Shown in pieces: positions 1 to 8,300 of a stretch of 64,000 nt of DNA. This stretch comes from Tatumella morbirosei (GTDB taxonomy: Bacteria; Pseudomonadota; Gammaproteobacteria; Enterobacterales; Enterobacteriaceae), in the NCBI RefSeq assembly GCF_000757425.2, contig NZ_JPKR02000003.1, forward strand, positions 806,001 to 870,000, given 5' to 3'. A program made the translations under genes and the position numbers. A model generated the notes under the pieces. That model was not told the DNA's origin and made no database searches. It was given only the letters and a program-made list of their open reading frames with translations. Every line of letters starts with the position of its first letter. Position 1 is the first letter of the stretch.

Positions 1-2
1 AT

Positions 3-188
3 CGCCGCAACGCTGCCAGTAAGCGGTACACCGTACTTTTGTTTAACCCTGAGGAGACAATGAGTTCACTGGCACTGACTGGGCGACCATATCCGGCAAT
101 GATGCGCAAAATCATTAATACCCTTTCCGCGGATGGAACATTCAGCGAAGGATCTGGGTGGTTTTGCTCCGACATACTCATTATTTAA
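3..188 (+). CDS. Possible 3' end of an unidentified gene, or a 42-codon small ORF from position 60
   Basis: The third frame is open from the window edge to a TAA at 186-188. Inside it an ATG at position 60 follows a good Shine-Dalgarno match (GAGGAG, five bases upstream), so it could also be a 42-residue small protein. I do not recognise the sequence. No homology is claimed. It may be chance, since the frame is only about 60 codons long. Confidence 0.25.
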   Translation, partial: RRNAASKRYTVLLFNPEETMSSLALTGRPYPAMMRKIINTLSADGTFSEGSGWFCSDILII

Positions 189-593
189 TCACATTCTTTT
201 CTGAGAGATAGCCATAGCCTGCAGAATGCGTGCCATTTTCCAGGAATTGAATTCCCGCAATAAGGGAATGATAATAAAATCAGTAGGATAAAATATTATA
301 AATTTCGTTTCTGCTAAAAATCACCTGAAAATAGTTTCTCAGGAACTCCCACCCTTGTTAAATAAAGCAGGTCAGATAAACTGTTGCACCGATGGCGGGC
401 AGCATACTGTCACTTTTGGAACAGGTGATGAAGATAAAAAACAGGAGAGCTATTAGTCTTCACTCTCCCGGTTGAAATAGCAGACATGATGAGGATGTGG
501 AAGGTACTTATCATGGTTCAGAAAAACTGCATGACAATGGAAATTTAAAACCTCAGAGAACGACCGGATAAATTGGCTGCCTGCCGGTCAATA
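189..593. other. Intergenic region without a recognised gene
   Basis: About 400 bp of rather AT-rich sequence between the small left-edge frame and the end of the Nit1-type cluster. Short open stretches exist but have no convincing start site or family resemblance. The only structure seen is the hairpin at 562-589. Confidence 0.5.
562..589 (-). terminator. Possible terminator of the Nit1-type operon
   Basis: GACCGG (562-567) and CCGGTC (584-589) form a 6-bp stem just past the stop codon of the last minus-strand gene. The following minus-strand sequence is T-rich but lacks a clean T run, so the call is tentative. Confidence 0.35.
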
Positions 594-2273
594 TCACGCC
601 TGAAGCTGTCGTCGCAGATACTTGCCGGAGAAGGTTTTTGGCAGTGACTGGCGGAAATAAATTTTCCTTGGCAAGGCATGTCGGCCGCAGCGGCTGGTTA
701 TCCGCTCCCTGATAGTTTTTTTCAGCTGTTGCTGCTCACGGGTACTCAGACTACAGGTAACGACATACACCACAATCATCTCTCCCAGCAGAGGGTGCGG
801 TGTCCTTGTTGCAACAATTTCGGAGATTTCGGCAATACCAGCAACAGCACTCTCGACTTCAGAGGCCGACAAACGTTTACCGCCGATATTAACCACATCA
901 TCCAGCCGCCCCTGAATAATCACCTGCTGCCCGTCCCATAAGGCACAATCATGGGTCGCATAATTCCAGCCATTATCGCGTTGCAGCCAGTAATACTGAT
1001 CATGCTGCCGGTCATCCTGCCACAATGTCAGCATGCCGCCGGGCCCCAGTGTATGGTTGACCACCAGCATGCCGGGTTCGCCGGCTGCGCAGAGGGCCCC
1101 GTTTTGCGGATTAATTACCGTGACCGACCGCGAAAACACCGGATTCAGTGCCCTTCCCTGTCCCGCCATTAACGGCCAGCCAGACTCCGTTTGCCAGTAA
1201 TGATTTTCGCACGGTACCTGTAGCTGGTCAGTCACCCAGTCGCAGGTGGCCTGGTCCAGCGGTTCTCCCGCCAGATACAGGCTGCGTAATGATGCCAGAC
1301 TGGCATGTGGCACACCCTGCTGACGTGCCAGCCGGATAGCCCCTGCAATCGTCAGCATCCGGGTAATACCCAGTTCCTCTACCATTCGCCACCAGCTTTG
1401 TCCTGGCATATTATGTTCACTGCTTTCGCACAGCACGGTGGTGGCGCCTGCCAGCAACGGGGCGTAAACGCCATAACTGTGTCCGGTCACCCAACCGATA
1501 TCTGCACTGGTGAATATAATTTCGTCGTTTTCCAGCCGGAACAGATGTTGCAGGCTGGCCAGCAGAGCAACCGCATAACCACCGGTATCACGGACAATCC
1601 CTTTCGGTTCGCCGGTGGTGCCGGAAGTAAATAACAAATGTGAAGGCGTCGATGATTCCACCCACTGACAGGGGATAATCTGCCCGTGGTAAGCCGCTAG
1701 TTGTTGTCTGAATTCCGCAGACGCGGTATCGGTCACCCGGATTTCTGGCCCCACAGAGGGAATATCCGGTAGCAGATTACGACCACGACTCTCGCTGTGA
1801 AACAACACTAACGATGGCTGGCAGGCCCGGATGCGCTGTGACAAAGCTTCACTACTGATGGTGGAATAGACCACGATATGTATTGCCGCCAGCCGGCTAC
1901 AGGCCAACATCGCGGCCACTGCCAGCGGCATTACCGGCAAAACAATCAATACCCGATCCCCCGGCCGGAGCCCCCCCTCTGACATCAGGCAGCTTAAGGC
2001 ATTCACCTGCAGCCATAACTCACGGTAACTAAGCTGCTGTGTCAGCCCCTGATAATCACGGTGGATAATTGCCGTATTTTCCCCACGATCCACCAGATGG
2101 CGATCGAGGGCATTATGGCAAAGACTGGTTTTACCCCCACCAAACCACCGGTGACGAGGTCCGCCGTCAACGCTTTCCAGCACATGTTGAAAAGGTTGCT
2201 GCCAGTCCAGGTTCTGAGCCTGTTGTGCCCAGAATTGCTGACCAAATTTATCTTCAGGCGCGTTGTCTGGCAT
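594..2273 (-). CDS. AMP-forming acyl-CoA synthetase/ligase, last gene of the Nit1-type cluster
   Basis: ANL-superfamily adenylating enzyme of 559 residues, expected to activate a carboxylate as an acyl-AMP and usually transfer it to CoA. Visible motifs are the P-loop-like TSGTTGEPKG (about residues 216-225), the hinge segment GRLDDVVNIGGKR and the C-terminal PKTFSGKYLRR with the catalytic Lys. Overall it resembles acetyl/propionyl-CoA synthetases but is shorter than typical Acs (about 650 residues). The chosen ATG at 2273 follows GGGGGAAG; an upstream in-frame ATG at 2315 lies deeper in the previous gene. It overlaps the flavoprotein gene by 20 bp, which suggests translational coupling. Substrate unknown; its place in the operon suggests it activates the cluster's acid product or precursor (inference). 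Confidence 0.85.
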   Translation of the reverse strand: MPDNAPEDKFGQQFWAQQAQNLDWQQPFQHVLESVDGGPRHRWFGGGKTSLCHNALDRHLVDRGENTAIIHRDYQGLTQQLSYRELWLQVNALSCLMSEGGLRPGDRVLIVLPVMPLAVAAMLACSRLAAIHIVVYSTISSEALSQRIRACQPSLVLFHSESRGRNLLPDIPSVGPEIRVTDTASAEFRQQLAAYHGQIIPCQWVESSTPSHLLFTSGTTGEPKGIVRDTGGYAVALLASLQHLFRLENDEIIFTSADIGWVTGHSYGVYAPLLAGATTVLCESSEHNMPGQSWWRMVEELGITRMLTIAGAIRLARQQGVPHASLASLRSLYLAGEPLDQATCDWVTDQLQVPCENHYWQTESGWPLMAGQGRALNPVFSRSVTVINPQNGALCAAGEPGMLVVNHTLGPGGMLTLWQDDRQHDQYYWLQRDNGWNYATHDCALWDGQQVIIQGRLDDVVNIGGKRLSASEVESAVAGIAEISEIVATRTPHPLLGEMIVVYVVTCSLSTREQQQLKKTIRERITSRCGRHALPRKIYFRQSLPKTFSGKYLRRQLQA

Positions 2274-3519
2274 AATCTTCCCCCGGTTGAGATTGCGACT
2301 GAAAATAGCCTTCAATGGCCTGCATCAGCCAGCCCGCATCCTCTCCGACACCTTCGAACCGCCCGGATCCCCAGGTCCATAACCAGGGAAGCCCCAGAAA
2401 ATAGAGACCGGGTTCAGCAGACACTCCCCGGGCATGTTGCGGGTAGCCTTTGTCATCGAAGGCAGGCAGGTCAATCCAGCTAAAATCAGTATGGAAGCCG
2501 ACAGCCCAGACAATTGCACTGAGGTTCGCAGTATCAATATATCGCGGGGTATTTTCCGGCTGCCAGACCGGCTGGTAGGCTGCTTCTTGCGGGGCTGTTA
2601 TCTGCTGGCGGGTAATCCATTCATCGATGCTGTGTTTAATTTTTGCTGAGGTTGCATCGGCGTTATCCAGGCTGGTGCGCAGATCATCTGCCGTAATGAG
2701 CCTGCCATTCTGATAATCCAGCAACCGCCCATACAACTGCATCCCCTGCAGTGCAAATGCCCGTAGATCGATATCCCGTCCACCATCACGTCCGGTCACA
2801 TAATGGTTAGTTTTCCTGCGGGCATCCTCACCTAACGGGTGATCATCCACCGTGAGACGGTAATGGCCCATATCATCCAGCCAGTCCACCACGTCCCGGC
2901 CCCGGTAAAAACGGGCCACCCGTGGCGCACTGCCGACACACAGATGGACTTTTCGGCCTTCCAGGTGCAGGTCCTCTGCGATTTGTGCGCCAGATTGTGC
3001 CGAGCCAACCACCAACACCTCACCTTCCGGCAACTGGTGGGACGATTTATATTCTGCCGAATGTACCTGCACAATATGCTGCGGCAGGTTGGCCGAAATC
3101 TCAGGAAAGCGCGGGCGATGATAATTACCGACGGCTACCACCACCTGACCGGAGGAAAACTCACCGGCAGATGTCTGAAGAATAAACTCCTCACCCTGGC
3201 GGGTAACTCGCTCTACATTGACCCCCTCTCTTATCGGAGCACCAAAGCTTTGTGCATAGCGGGCTATATAATCAACGATTTCATCACGCAACATAAATCC
3301 GTGGGGTTGCGTTCCGTCATACGGAAATCCCGGCAGTTTACATTGCCAGTTAGGGGTAACCAGGCAAAAATTTTCCCAGCGCTGATGACGCCACGCCCAG
3401 GCCAGTTGATAGCGTTCCAGCACGATATGATGAATCTTTTTCTGAGTCAGATGCCAGCTCATGGCAAGACCGGCCTGACCGCCGCCAATAATGACGACAG
3501 GATAATAGTTTTTATTCAT
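2254..3519 (-). CDS. nitH: MSMEG_0569-family FAD-dependent oxidoreductase (Nit1 cluster)
   Basis: Flavin-containing monooxygenase-like protein of 421 residues. An N-terminal Rossmann FAD motif GGGQAG follows the first beta strand, and a second dinucleotide-binding motif (VVGSAQSGAQIAE) lies near residue 170, as in NAD(P)H-dependent flavoproteins. The family is known from conserved nitrilase clusters of mycobacteria, cyanobacteria and proteobacteria (MSMEG_0569-like). It is the seventh gene of the run, 17 bp after the 96-aa gene and overlapping the ligase by 20 bp. The symbol follows my recollection of the Nit1C nomenclature of Pseudomonas. The reaction catalysed is not established; oxidation of a nitrogen-containing intermediate is an inference. 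Confidence 0.85.
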   Translation of the reverse strand: MNKNYYPVVIIGGGQAGLAMSWHLTQKKIHHIVLERYQLAWAWRHQRWENFCLVTPNWQCKLPGFPYDGTQPHGFMLRDEIVDYIARYAQSFGAPIREGVNVERVTRQGEEFILQTSAGEFSSGQVVVAVGNYHRPRFPEISANLPQHIVQVHSAEYKSSHQLPEGEVLVVGSAQSGAQIAEDLHLEGRKVHLCVGSAPRVARFYRGRDVVDWLDDMGHYRLTVDDHPLGEDARRKTNHYVTGRDGGRDIDLRAFALQGMQLYGRLLDYQNGRLITADDLRTSLDNADATSAKIKHSIDEWITRQQITAPQEAAYQPVWQPENTPRYIDTANLSAIVWAVGFHTDFSWIDLPAFDDKGYPQHARGVSAEPGLYFLGLPWLWTWGSGRFEGVGEDAGWLMQAIEGYFQSQSQPGEDYARQRA

Positions 3520-3536
3520 GATGTGGTTACCTGGTA

Positions 3537-3827
3537 TCAGGCCTCTGCGGCGTGAATACTTTCAACGATGACGGTTTGCTCTGCCGAAAACTGTCTGGCT
3601 TTCAGGGTGATGGCTGCAAACTGGTCCATGGCTGACGAACAGTAATAACCAAATTTCGCCTTTACCCGCTCACTGGCTTCATCCAGCGCCCTGGTAGCCA
3701 GCAGAACAAACTCTTCTACGCGATAGTCATGTCCGGTCTGCAGGTGATTGCTGATTGCCGTGGATGGTGAATAACAGATGTCTTTGCTGCCGTCAGGCCA
3801 GCAAACAATAAAATTCATTGCAGGCAT
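3537..3827 (-). CDS. nitG: MSMEG_0570-family small protein of the Nit1 cluster
   Basis: A 96-residue protein of the family named after MSMEG_0570, described as linked to nitrogen starvation responses and found almost only inside this cluster type. It begins MPAMNFIVCWPDGS and has no signal peptide, membrane segment or metal motif. Gaps of 12 and 17 bp to its neighbours indicate the same transcript. Function unknown; a partner or scaffold for the adjacent flavoprotein or AIR-synthase-like enzyme is possible, but that is inference. Confidence 0.8.
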   Translation of the reverse strand: MPAMNFIVCWPDGSKDICYSPSTAISNHLQTGHDYRVEEFVLLATRALDEASERVKAKFGYYCSSAMDQFAAITLKARQFSAEQTVIVESIHAAEA

Positions 3828-3839
3828 AATTCGCTCCTG

Positions 3840-4808
3840 TTAGTGATTCGACATGCCGGTTAATGGCTGTTTACTGATATCCCAGTAGCAGGCACTCTGC
3901 TGCTGATAATGCATAATGAGCTGCGGTTCAGCGGTAAAATGCCCTGCCACAGCACAGCTGATGCCGTTGTCAGTAAAATTCCGCAGAACCTCTGCGCAGT
4001 CTGACGAGTCAACTGCCATTAAAAAACCAAAGCTCGGAAACGCACACAGCCACTGCTCCGTTGTTACCTGTTCTGGTCGTGGAATATCGTCCAGATTCAA
4101 CTCTGCACCCAGCCCGCCGCTTTCCAGCATCATCACCAACGTGCCCGCCAGCCCCGCCTGGCTGATATCTTTTGCCGCCTGAATCAGCCCTCGTTCTGCC
4201 AGCGAAGGGAGTAAAGCAAGAGCTTTACGCAATGCGGCCGGTTCAGCCTCTGATGCAGCGTCCCAGTTCAGCCCCGGTGGATGCCAGCGCCCCTGCAGAT
4301 TGACCGCCACCAATAATGATTGCCCGGGACGGACACTAAAACTGCTGAGCGGATGTTGGGTTTCCCCCAGAATCGCTACTGCCAGCTGAGGCTGTTCACT
4401 GTGCAGGTTGGTATGCCCCCCCACCACCGGCACCTGATACGCGCGCGAAGCGGCGGCCATTCCCTGCAGAATCTGTTCAGCATGCGGTAAGCTGTCGTCC
4501 CATAATGCATTGACCACGGCCAGCGGTCGTCCGCCCATGGCGGCGATATCACTCAGATTCACCATAATTCCGCACCAGCCGGCAAACCACGGATCTTCAG
4601 CAACAAAGCGGTTAATAAAGCCCTCCATCGCCAGCAATTTAAAACCGTGACCATCAGGAATCAGAGCGCAGTCATCCCCGTTGGGATATGCATTGGGCCA
4701 GGCCCCACGCAGTTGCTGCGCAACCTGCTGGATATCACGTTTATGGGCAATGCCGCTGAACGAATGCAGTCGGCTGATCAGTGTGGTTAACTCCTCGCTC
4801 ACAGGCAC
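3840..4808 (-). CDS. nitF: AIR synthase-related protein (sll0787/MSMEG_0566-like), Nit1 cluster
   Basis: A 322-residue member of the PurM/SelD/HypE/ThiL fold, ATP-dependent enzymes that phosphorylate an amide or acid oxygen. The N-terminal half contains the Gly/Asp-rich NGDDCALI region typical of the nucleotide and Mg binding site, followed by GGRPLAVVNALWD and VVGGHTN. It overlaps the acetyltransferase gene by 10 bp. In Nit1-type clusters this gene is invariant, which argues that an ATP-driven cyclisation or dehydration is part of the pathway. The substrate is unknown. Confidence 0.85.
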   Translation of the reverse strand: MPVSEELTTLISRLHSFSGIAHKRDIQQVAQQLRGAWPNAYPNGDDCALIPDGHGFKLLAMEGFINRFVAEDPWFAGWCGIMVNLSDIAAMGGRPLAVVNALWDDSLPHAEQILQGMAAASRAYQVPVVGGHTNLHSEQPQLAVAILGETQHPLSSFSVRPGQSLLVAVNLQGRWHPPGLNWDAASEAEPAALRKALALLPSLAERGLIQAAKDISQAGLAGTLVMMLESGGLGAELNLDDIPRPEQVTTEQWLCAFPSFGFLMAVDSSDCAEVLRNFTDNGISCAVAGHFTAEPQLIMHYQQQSACYWDISKQPLTGMSNH

Positions 4809-5362
4809 GCTCCTGCAATAAAATCGTTCTGCAATACCTGACGCTGGGTGCCCCGACTGCTGATAACCATGCCACTGAACGGGTCATCGCAGGGCGGATA
4901 GAAGCTCAGATCAGCCTGCATACTGGCATGCCGCACACCACGCAGTTCCAGCCAGTCCAGCGTTTGCCAGTGCATCCGCCGAAACAACGGCTCATTCTGA
5001 TGCTGAACCCTGGCATAAAATGCCTGGCAACCCAGCGCATGAGCACTACACACTGCCAGCCGAATCAGTGTCGGCCCCAATTGTCCCTGGCGACGGTAGC
5101 GATGGTCTACCGCCAGCCGGGAGCCCATCCAGACCTCAGGAGAAAGCTGATGAATCCGGACGGTGCCGACCACCTCCTCATGCCATCCGCCATTACTGCC
5201 CAGCGCAACCAGTAAATGTGCGTGCTCATCGATATCGTCGAGATCATTACCGCTGAACAACCCCTGTTCCTGACAAAAAACCCGCTGGCGAAGCTCATAC
5301 GCCTGCCGGCGTTCCCAGGGCAATGTGACCCATTTAATCGTGTACCCGGAGTAAGCGTTCAT
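4799..5362 (-). CDS. nitE: MSMEG_0567-family GNAT acetyltransferase, Nit1 cluster
   Basis: A 187-residue GNAT-fold protein. The acetyl-CoA pyrophosphate-binding loop is seen as RRQGQLG in the segment VDHRYRRQGQLGPTLI, after a beta-strand region resembling the family core (EEVVGTVRIHQL). It follows the radical SAM gene by 9 bp and overlaps the AIR-synthase-like gene by 10 bp. The expected reaction is acyl transfer from acyl-CoA to an amine; the acceptor in this pathway is not known. Confidence 0.85.
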   Translation of the reverse strand: MNAYSGYTIKWVTLPWERRQAYELRQRVFCQEQGLFSGNDLDDIDEHAHLLVALGSNGGWHEEVVGTVRIHQLSPEVWMGSRLAVDHRYRRQGQLGPTLIRLAVCSAHALGCQAFYARVQHQNEPLFRRMHWQTLDWLELRGVRHASMQADLSFYPPCDDPFSGMVISSRGTQRQVLQNDFIAGACL

Positions 5363-5371
5363 GTCAGCTCC

Positions 5372-6481
5372 TCAGACCATTGTCTGTTCAAAGGAAGAGA
5401 GCGAAGAGCAGGCGCCACAACGACCACACCCGGCCTTAATATCTGCTGAGCGAAGACCGGCCGTACTCAACATCTGTCCCAGGGGTTGCAGCACTGATGT
5501 CATAAAAGCGCTGTCCGGGGCAGGATGGTGCTCCAGCGGGGTACCACTGATCGGTACGAACGGCACCACAAACGGATAAACCCCCAGTTCAATCAGTTGT
5601 TCAGATATCGACAGAATCGAATCGGCGCTATCTCCCAGACCGGCCAGGATATAAGTACTCACCTGACCACGACCAAACACATCGACAGCGCCGGCGAAGG
5701 CTTCCAGATACTGCCCAACACTGACCTGCGCTTTACCCGGCATAATTCTGGCCCGGACCTCCGGAGTCACTGCCTCCAGATGCATCCCCAGAGCATCGAT
5801 ACCTGCCTCTTTTAGCCGCCGAAACCATCGGTGGTCCCCTGGCGGCTCACACTGCCCCTGCAAGGGAAGATCGACTGCCGCCTTGATGGCAATAGCACTT
5901 TCTTCAAGAATGCGCGCACCACGGTCGCTGCCTGACGGTGTTCCGGTGGTCATTACCATATGTTTTACCCCGTCGAGCTCTACCGCTGCTTTCGCCACTT
6001 CGGCCAGTTGTTGAGGGGTTTTCCTGGCTATGGTGGTGCCGGCCGCCAGTGACTGTCCGATGGCACAGAACTGGCAGGCTTTTGCACGGTTTTCGTAGCG
6101 AATGCAGGTCTGTAACACGGTCGTCGCCAGCACATCGGTACCGTGCAAAGTAGCTATCTGCGAATACGGGATACCCTCTGCGGTCTGTCGCTCGTAGAAG
6201 CGCGGTTTTGATGCAATTTTGATCTCTCTGACCGGTATACTCAGGTTGTAAAGCTGTGTAGCACCTGAGTCTTCATGTCTGACCTGCCATGGTGAACGAT
6301 GCGCCGAATGGGTATACACCGGCACCATGACGGTCACGCCATCAATGTCCATCGCCTGATGATCAGACGGGCCAGCTCCCCCGTGGCGACTGACATGTTC
6401 CTGACGCGGGTTCACCACCTGAACCCCCCGGGTAAGCAATTCAGTAATCAGTTGCTGACGATTGAACGGAAGATTCTGCAT
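5372..6481 (-). CDS. nitD: MSMEG_0568-family radical SAM protein, Nit1 cluster
   Basis: A 369-residue radical SAM protein. The ATG at 6481 is preceded by GGAGAGAGAG; an in-frame ATG at 6511 is less well placed. The iron-sulphur motif is unusual. Cysteines sit near residues 126, 136 and 139 (CX9CX2C in the segment [15 protein letters not shown]), not in the canonical CX3CX2C spacing. A second cluster, CGRCGAC (352-358), lies near the C terminus and may hold an auxiliary cluster or zinc. It overlaps the nitrilase gene by 41 bp. It is expected to start radical chemistry with S-adenosylmethionine; the reaction is unknown. Confidence 0.87.
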   Translation of the reverse strand: MQNLPFNRQQLITELLTRGVQVVNPRQEHVSRHGGAGPSDHQAMDIDGVTVMVPVYTHSAHRSPWQVRHEDSGATQLYNLSIPVREIKIASKPRFYERQTAEGIPYSQIATLHGTDVLATTVLQTCIRYENRAKACQFCAIGQSLAAGTTIARKTPQQLAEVAKAAVELDGVKHMVMTTGTPSGSDRGARILEESAIAIKAAVDLPLQGQCEPPGDHRWFRRLKEAGIDALGMHLEAVTPEVRARIMPGKAQVSVGQYLEAFAGAVDVFGRGQVSTYILAGLGDSADSILSISEQLIELGVYPFVVPFVPISGTPLEHHPAPDSAFMTSVLQPLGQMLSTAGLRSADIKAGCGRCGACSSLSSFEQTMV

Positions 6482-7442
6482 CTCTCTCTCCTTCAGTGTG
6501 CATATCGGCATGACGGGTCACCATATAACGGGACGGGGTATCCTCCAGCTGTAGGCTGAGCAGCTCCGGACGGGCATAGTGCCCGACTGAATCCATCATT
6601 CGTTTACGCTTGGTAATCAACGCCATGTCCATATCAGCAATCAGAATGCCTTCTCCTTCAGTCAGGGGGGGTACCAGATGGCGCCCCTCCGGAGAGATGA
6701 TTGCAGTATGGCAACCGCCACGCAGACCTTTCTGCAAAGCAGGGTCCGTGGTCAGTTCATTAATTTGCTGTTCTGTCAGCCAGCCAGTGGCATTAATCAC
6801 GAAACAGCCCGACTCAAGCGCATGATGTCTGATGGTCACTTCCATCTGTTCTGCAAAAATGGGCCCCACCAGCGATCCCGGAAACTGACTGCAATGTATT
6901 TCCTCGTGTTGAGCCATCAAACTGTAACGCGCCAGTGGGTTGTAATGCTCCCAACAGGCCAATGCGCCGACCTGTCCGACACGGGTAGCGACAGTTTTCA
7001 GACCGGCACCATCCCCCTGTCCCCAGATCATCCTTTCATGATAGGTCGGTGTAATTTTACGGCGCTTCAAAACCAGCTCCCCGCTGGCATCAAACACCAA
7101 CTGAGTGTTATACAAGGTGCCGTGGTCCCGCTCATTAACCCCGAGCACCACCACCATATTGCGTAACCGTGCCCGTTCACTGACCGCATGGGTGATGGCG
7201 CCCGGCACTACCACCGCCTGATCGTAAAGTTTCAGATGAGCAGCCCCGGCGGTCATTGCCGGGGTAATAAACGAGAAATAGGGGTAATAAGGCACAAAAG
7301 TTTCGGGAAAGACGATTATTTCCGCGCCTTTGTCTGCGGCCTCATCAATTGCGTCCAGCACTTTGGCCAGCGTTTTGCTGGCCTCGTGAAGGTCAGGCGC
7401 AATCTGGGCTGCGGCAGCACGAATAATGCGGGATTCAGCCAT
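6441..7442 (-). CDS. nitC: Nit6803/Nit1-type nitrilase
   Basis: A 333-residue carbon-nitrogen hydrolase, which would hydrolyse a nitrile to an acid plus ammonia. The catalytic triad is visible: Glu47 (FPETF), Lys129 ([17 protein letters not shown]) and Cys163 ([12 protein letters not shown]). The ATG at 7442 has GGAGG seven bases upstream; longer in-frame starts up to 7487 overlap the preceding gene. Close relatives include Nit6803 of Synechocystis, and Nit1C clusters have been linked to bacterial growth on cyanide. It lies 13 bp after the DsrE-like gene and overlaps the radical SAM gene. The physiological nitrile here is unknown. Confidence 0.92.
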   Translation of the reverse strand: MAESRIIRAAAAQIAPDLHEASKTLAKVLDAIDEAADKGAEIIVFPETFVPYYPYFSFITPAMTAGAAHLKLYDQAVVVPGAITHAVSERARLRNMVVVLGVNERDHGTLYNTQLVFDASGELVLKRRKITPTYHERMIWGQGDGAGLKTVATRVGQVGALACWEHYNPLARYSLMAQHEEIHCSQFPGSLVGPIFAEQMEVTIRHHALESGCFVINATGWLTEQQINELTTDPALQKGLRGGCHTAIISPEGRHLVPPLTEGEGILIADMDMALITKRKRMMDSVGHYARPELLSLQLEDTPSRYMVTRHADMHTEGERDAESSVQSSATDY

Positions 7443-7455
7443 GATGCGCCTCCGC

Positions 7456-7938
7456 TTACATTGTCCAGGTGTCGATAATGACCGCATTGTCGCGGATGTG
7501 CAGGAGCTTAAGATCCATCACATCCAATGGATTGATTGGTCTTACACCTTCCAGTAATGAAGGTTCGCCATGGCCGTACAGTGCCTGCAGTGCAAAACGG
7601 CAGGCATACACTTTGCCTCCTTCCGACATAAATTTTGTCAACTGATTGGCATAGTTCTGATTTCCGGGGAAAGCCTCAGCTCCCAGAGTAGGGAAACCAC
7701 GTTGTACGCCCAACAGCACTCCCGGCCCGTACAGCAGAATTGAGGTTTCAAATCCTTTTCGCTGCAGCCGGGTCGCCTGCAGCATATTGACCAGCCCGAT
7801 AGAGCCTTCAAAAGCGACGGTATGGAAAGTAACCAGGGCTTTCTGGCCGGGTTCCGCTTTGACGTCTTCAAACACCTTTTCTTCGTAATCAACAAAAAAA
7901 TCGCCAGTCTGATGAGCAGGTAAAGTTATTTTCGGCAT
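7456..7938 (-). CDS. nitB: MSMEG_0572/Sll0783-family protein, first gene of the Nit1 cluster
   Basis: A 160-residue soluble protein with a DsrE-like look: [27 protein letters not shown], a Gly-rich loop, and a conserved Cys in [12 protein letters not shown]. It is the promoter-proximal gene of the minus-strand run and faces the MocR regulator. The Synechocystis homologue Sll0783 is known to affect polyhydroxybutyrate accumulation during nitrogen starvation. The molecular role is unknown; a carrier or persulphide-type role based on the fold is inference. Confidence 0.85.
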   Translation of the reverse strand: MPKITLPAHQTGDFFVDYEEKVFEDVKAEPGQKALVTFHTVAFEGSIGLVNMLQATRLQRKGFETSILLYGPGVLLGVQRGFPTLGAEAFPGNQNYANQLTKFMSEGGKVYACRFALQALYGHGEPSLLEGVRPINPLDVMDLKLLHIRDNAVIIDTWTM

Positions 7939-8300
7939 AGCACATTTCTCCGGTTATCTAACGTTAAAGACTGATTCCCTGCAATGGGTCAGTCCGCGTT
8001 AACACTCAATGAAATGAGCAAGCACCGTGCCATCAGTAAATCACCCCCATGCAATCAAACGCCAATCAACCGCTCACTTTCTGCTCAATTTTTTTTAAGC
8101 TACGGCAAAAGTTTGCTCCGGACAGGCAAGCGACTCACTTAATCCAGCGATTTATGCACCTTATTGATGCTGTTTTGCACCAAAAATACACACAATAAAA
8201 ATCAATATGCAATCAATCATGCAATCAAAAATAAGATGATTGCATTCCGGAAAAATGGGAGGAATAGTGTCCGTTAAATAAGCTATGACGGAACCAGTTT
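7939..8300. promoter_or_regulatory. Divergent control region of the Nit1 cluster with repeated ATGCAATCAA sites
   Basis: About 360 bp between nitB and the MocR gene. The 10-mer ATGCAATCAA occurs at 8049-8058, 8207-8216 and 8219-8228, and its inverse (9 of 10 bases) occurs at 8236-8245. The last three are packed within 40 bp, close to the regulator start; the first is about 110 bp from nitB. MocR/GntR regulators usually bind direct or inverted repeats in the shared promoter region, so these are candidate operators (inference). Confidence 0.6.

Noticed and set aside
678..2483. Plus-strand open frames opposite the ligase and flavoprotein
   Set aside because: They mirror well-conserved minus-strand coding sequences, have no family resemblance and lack ribosome sites.
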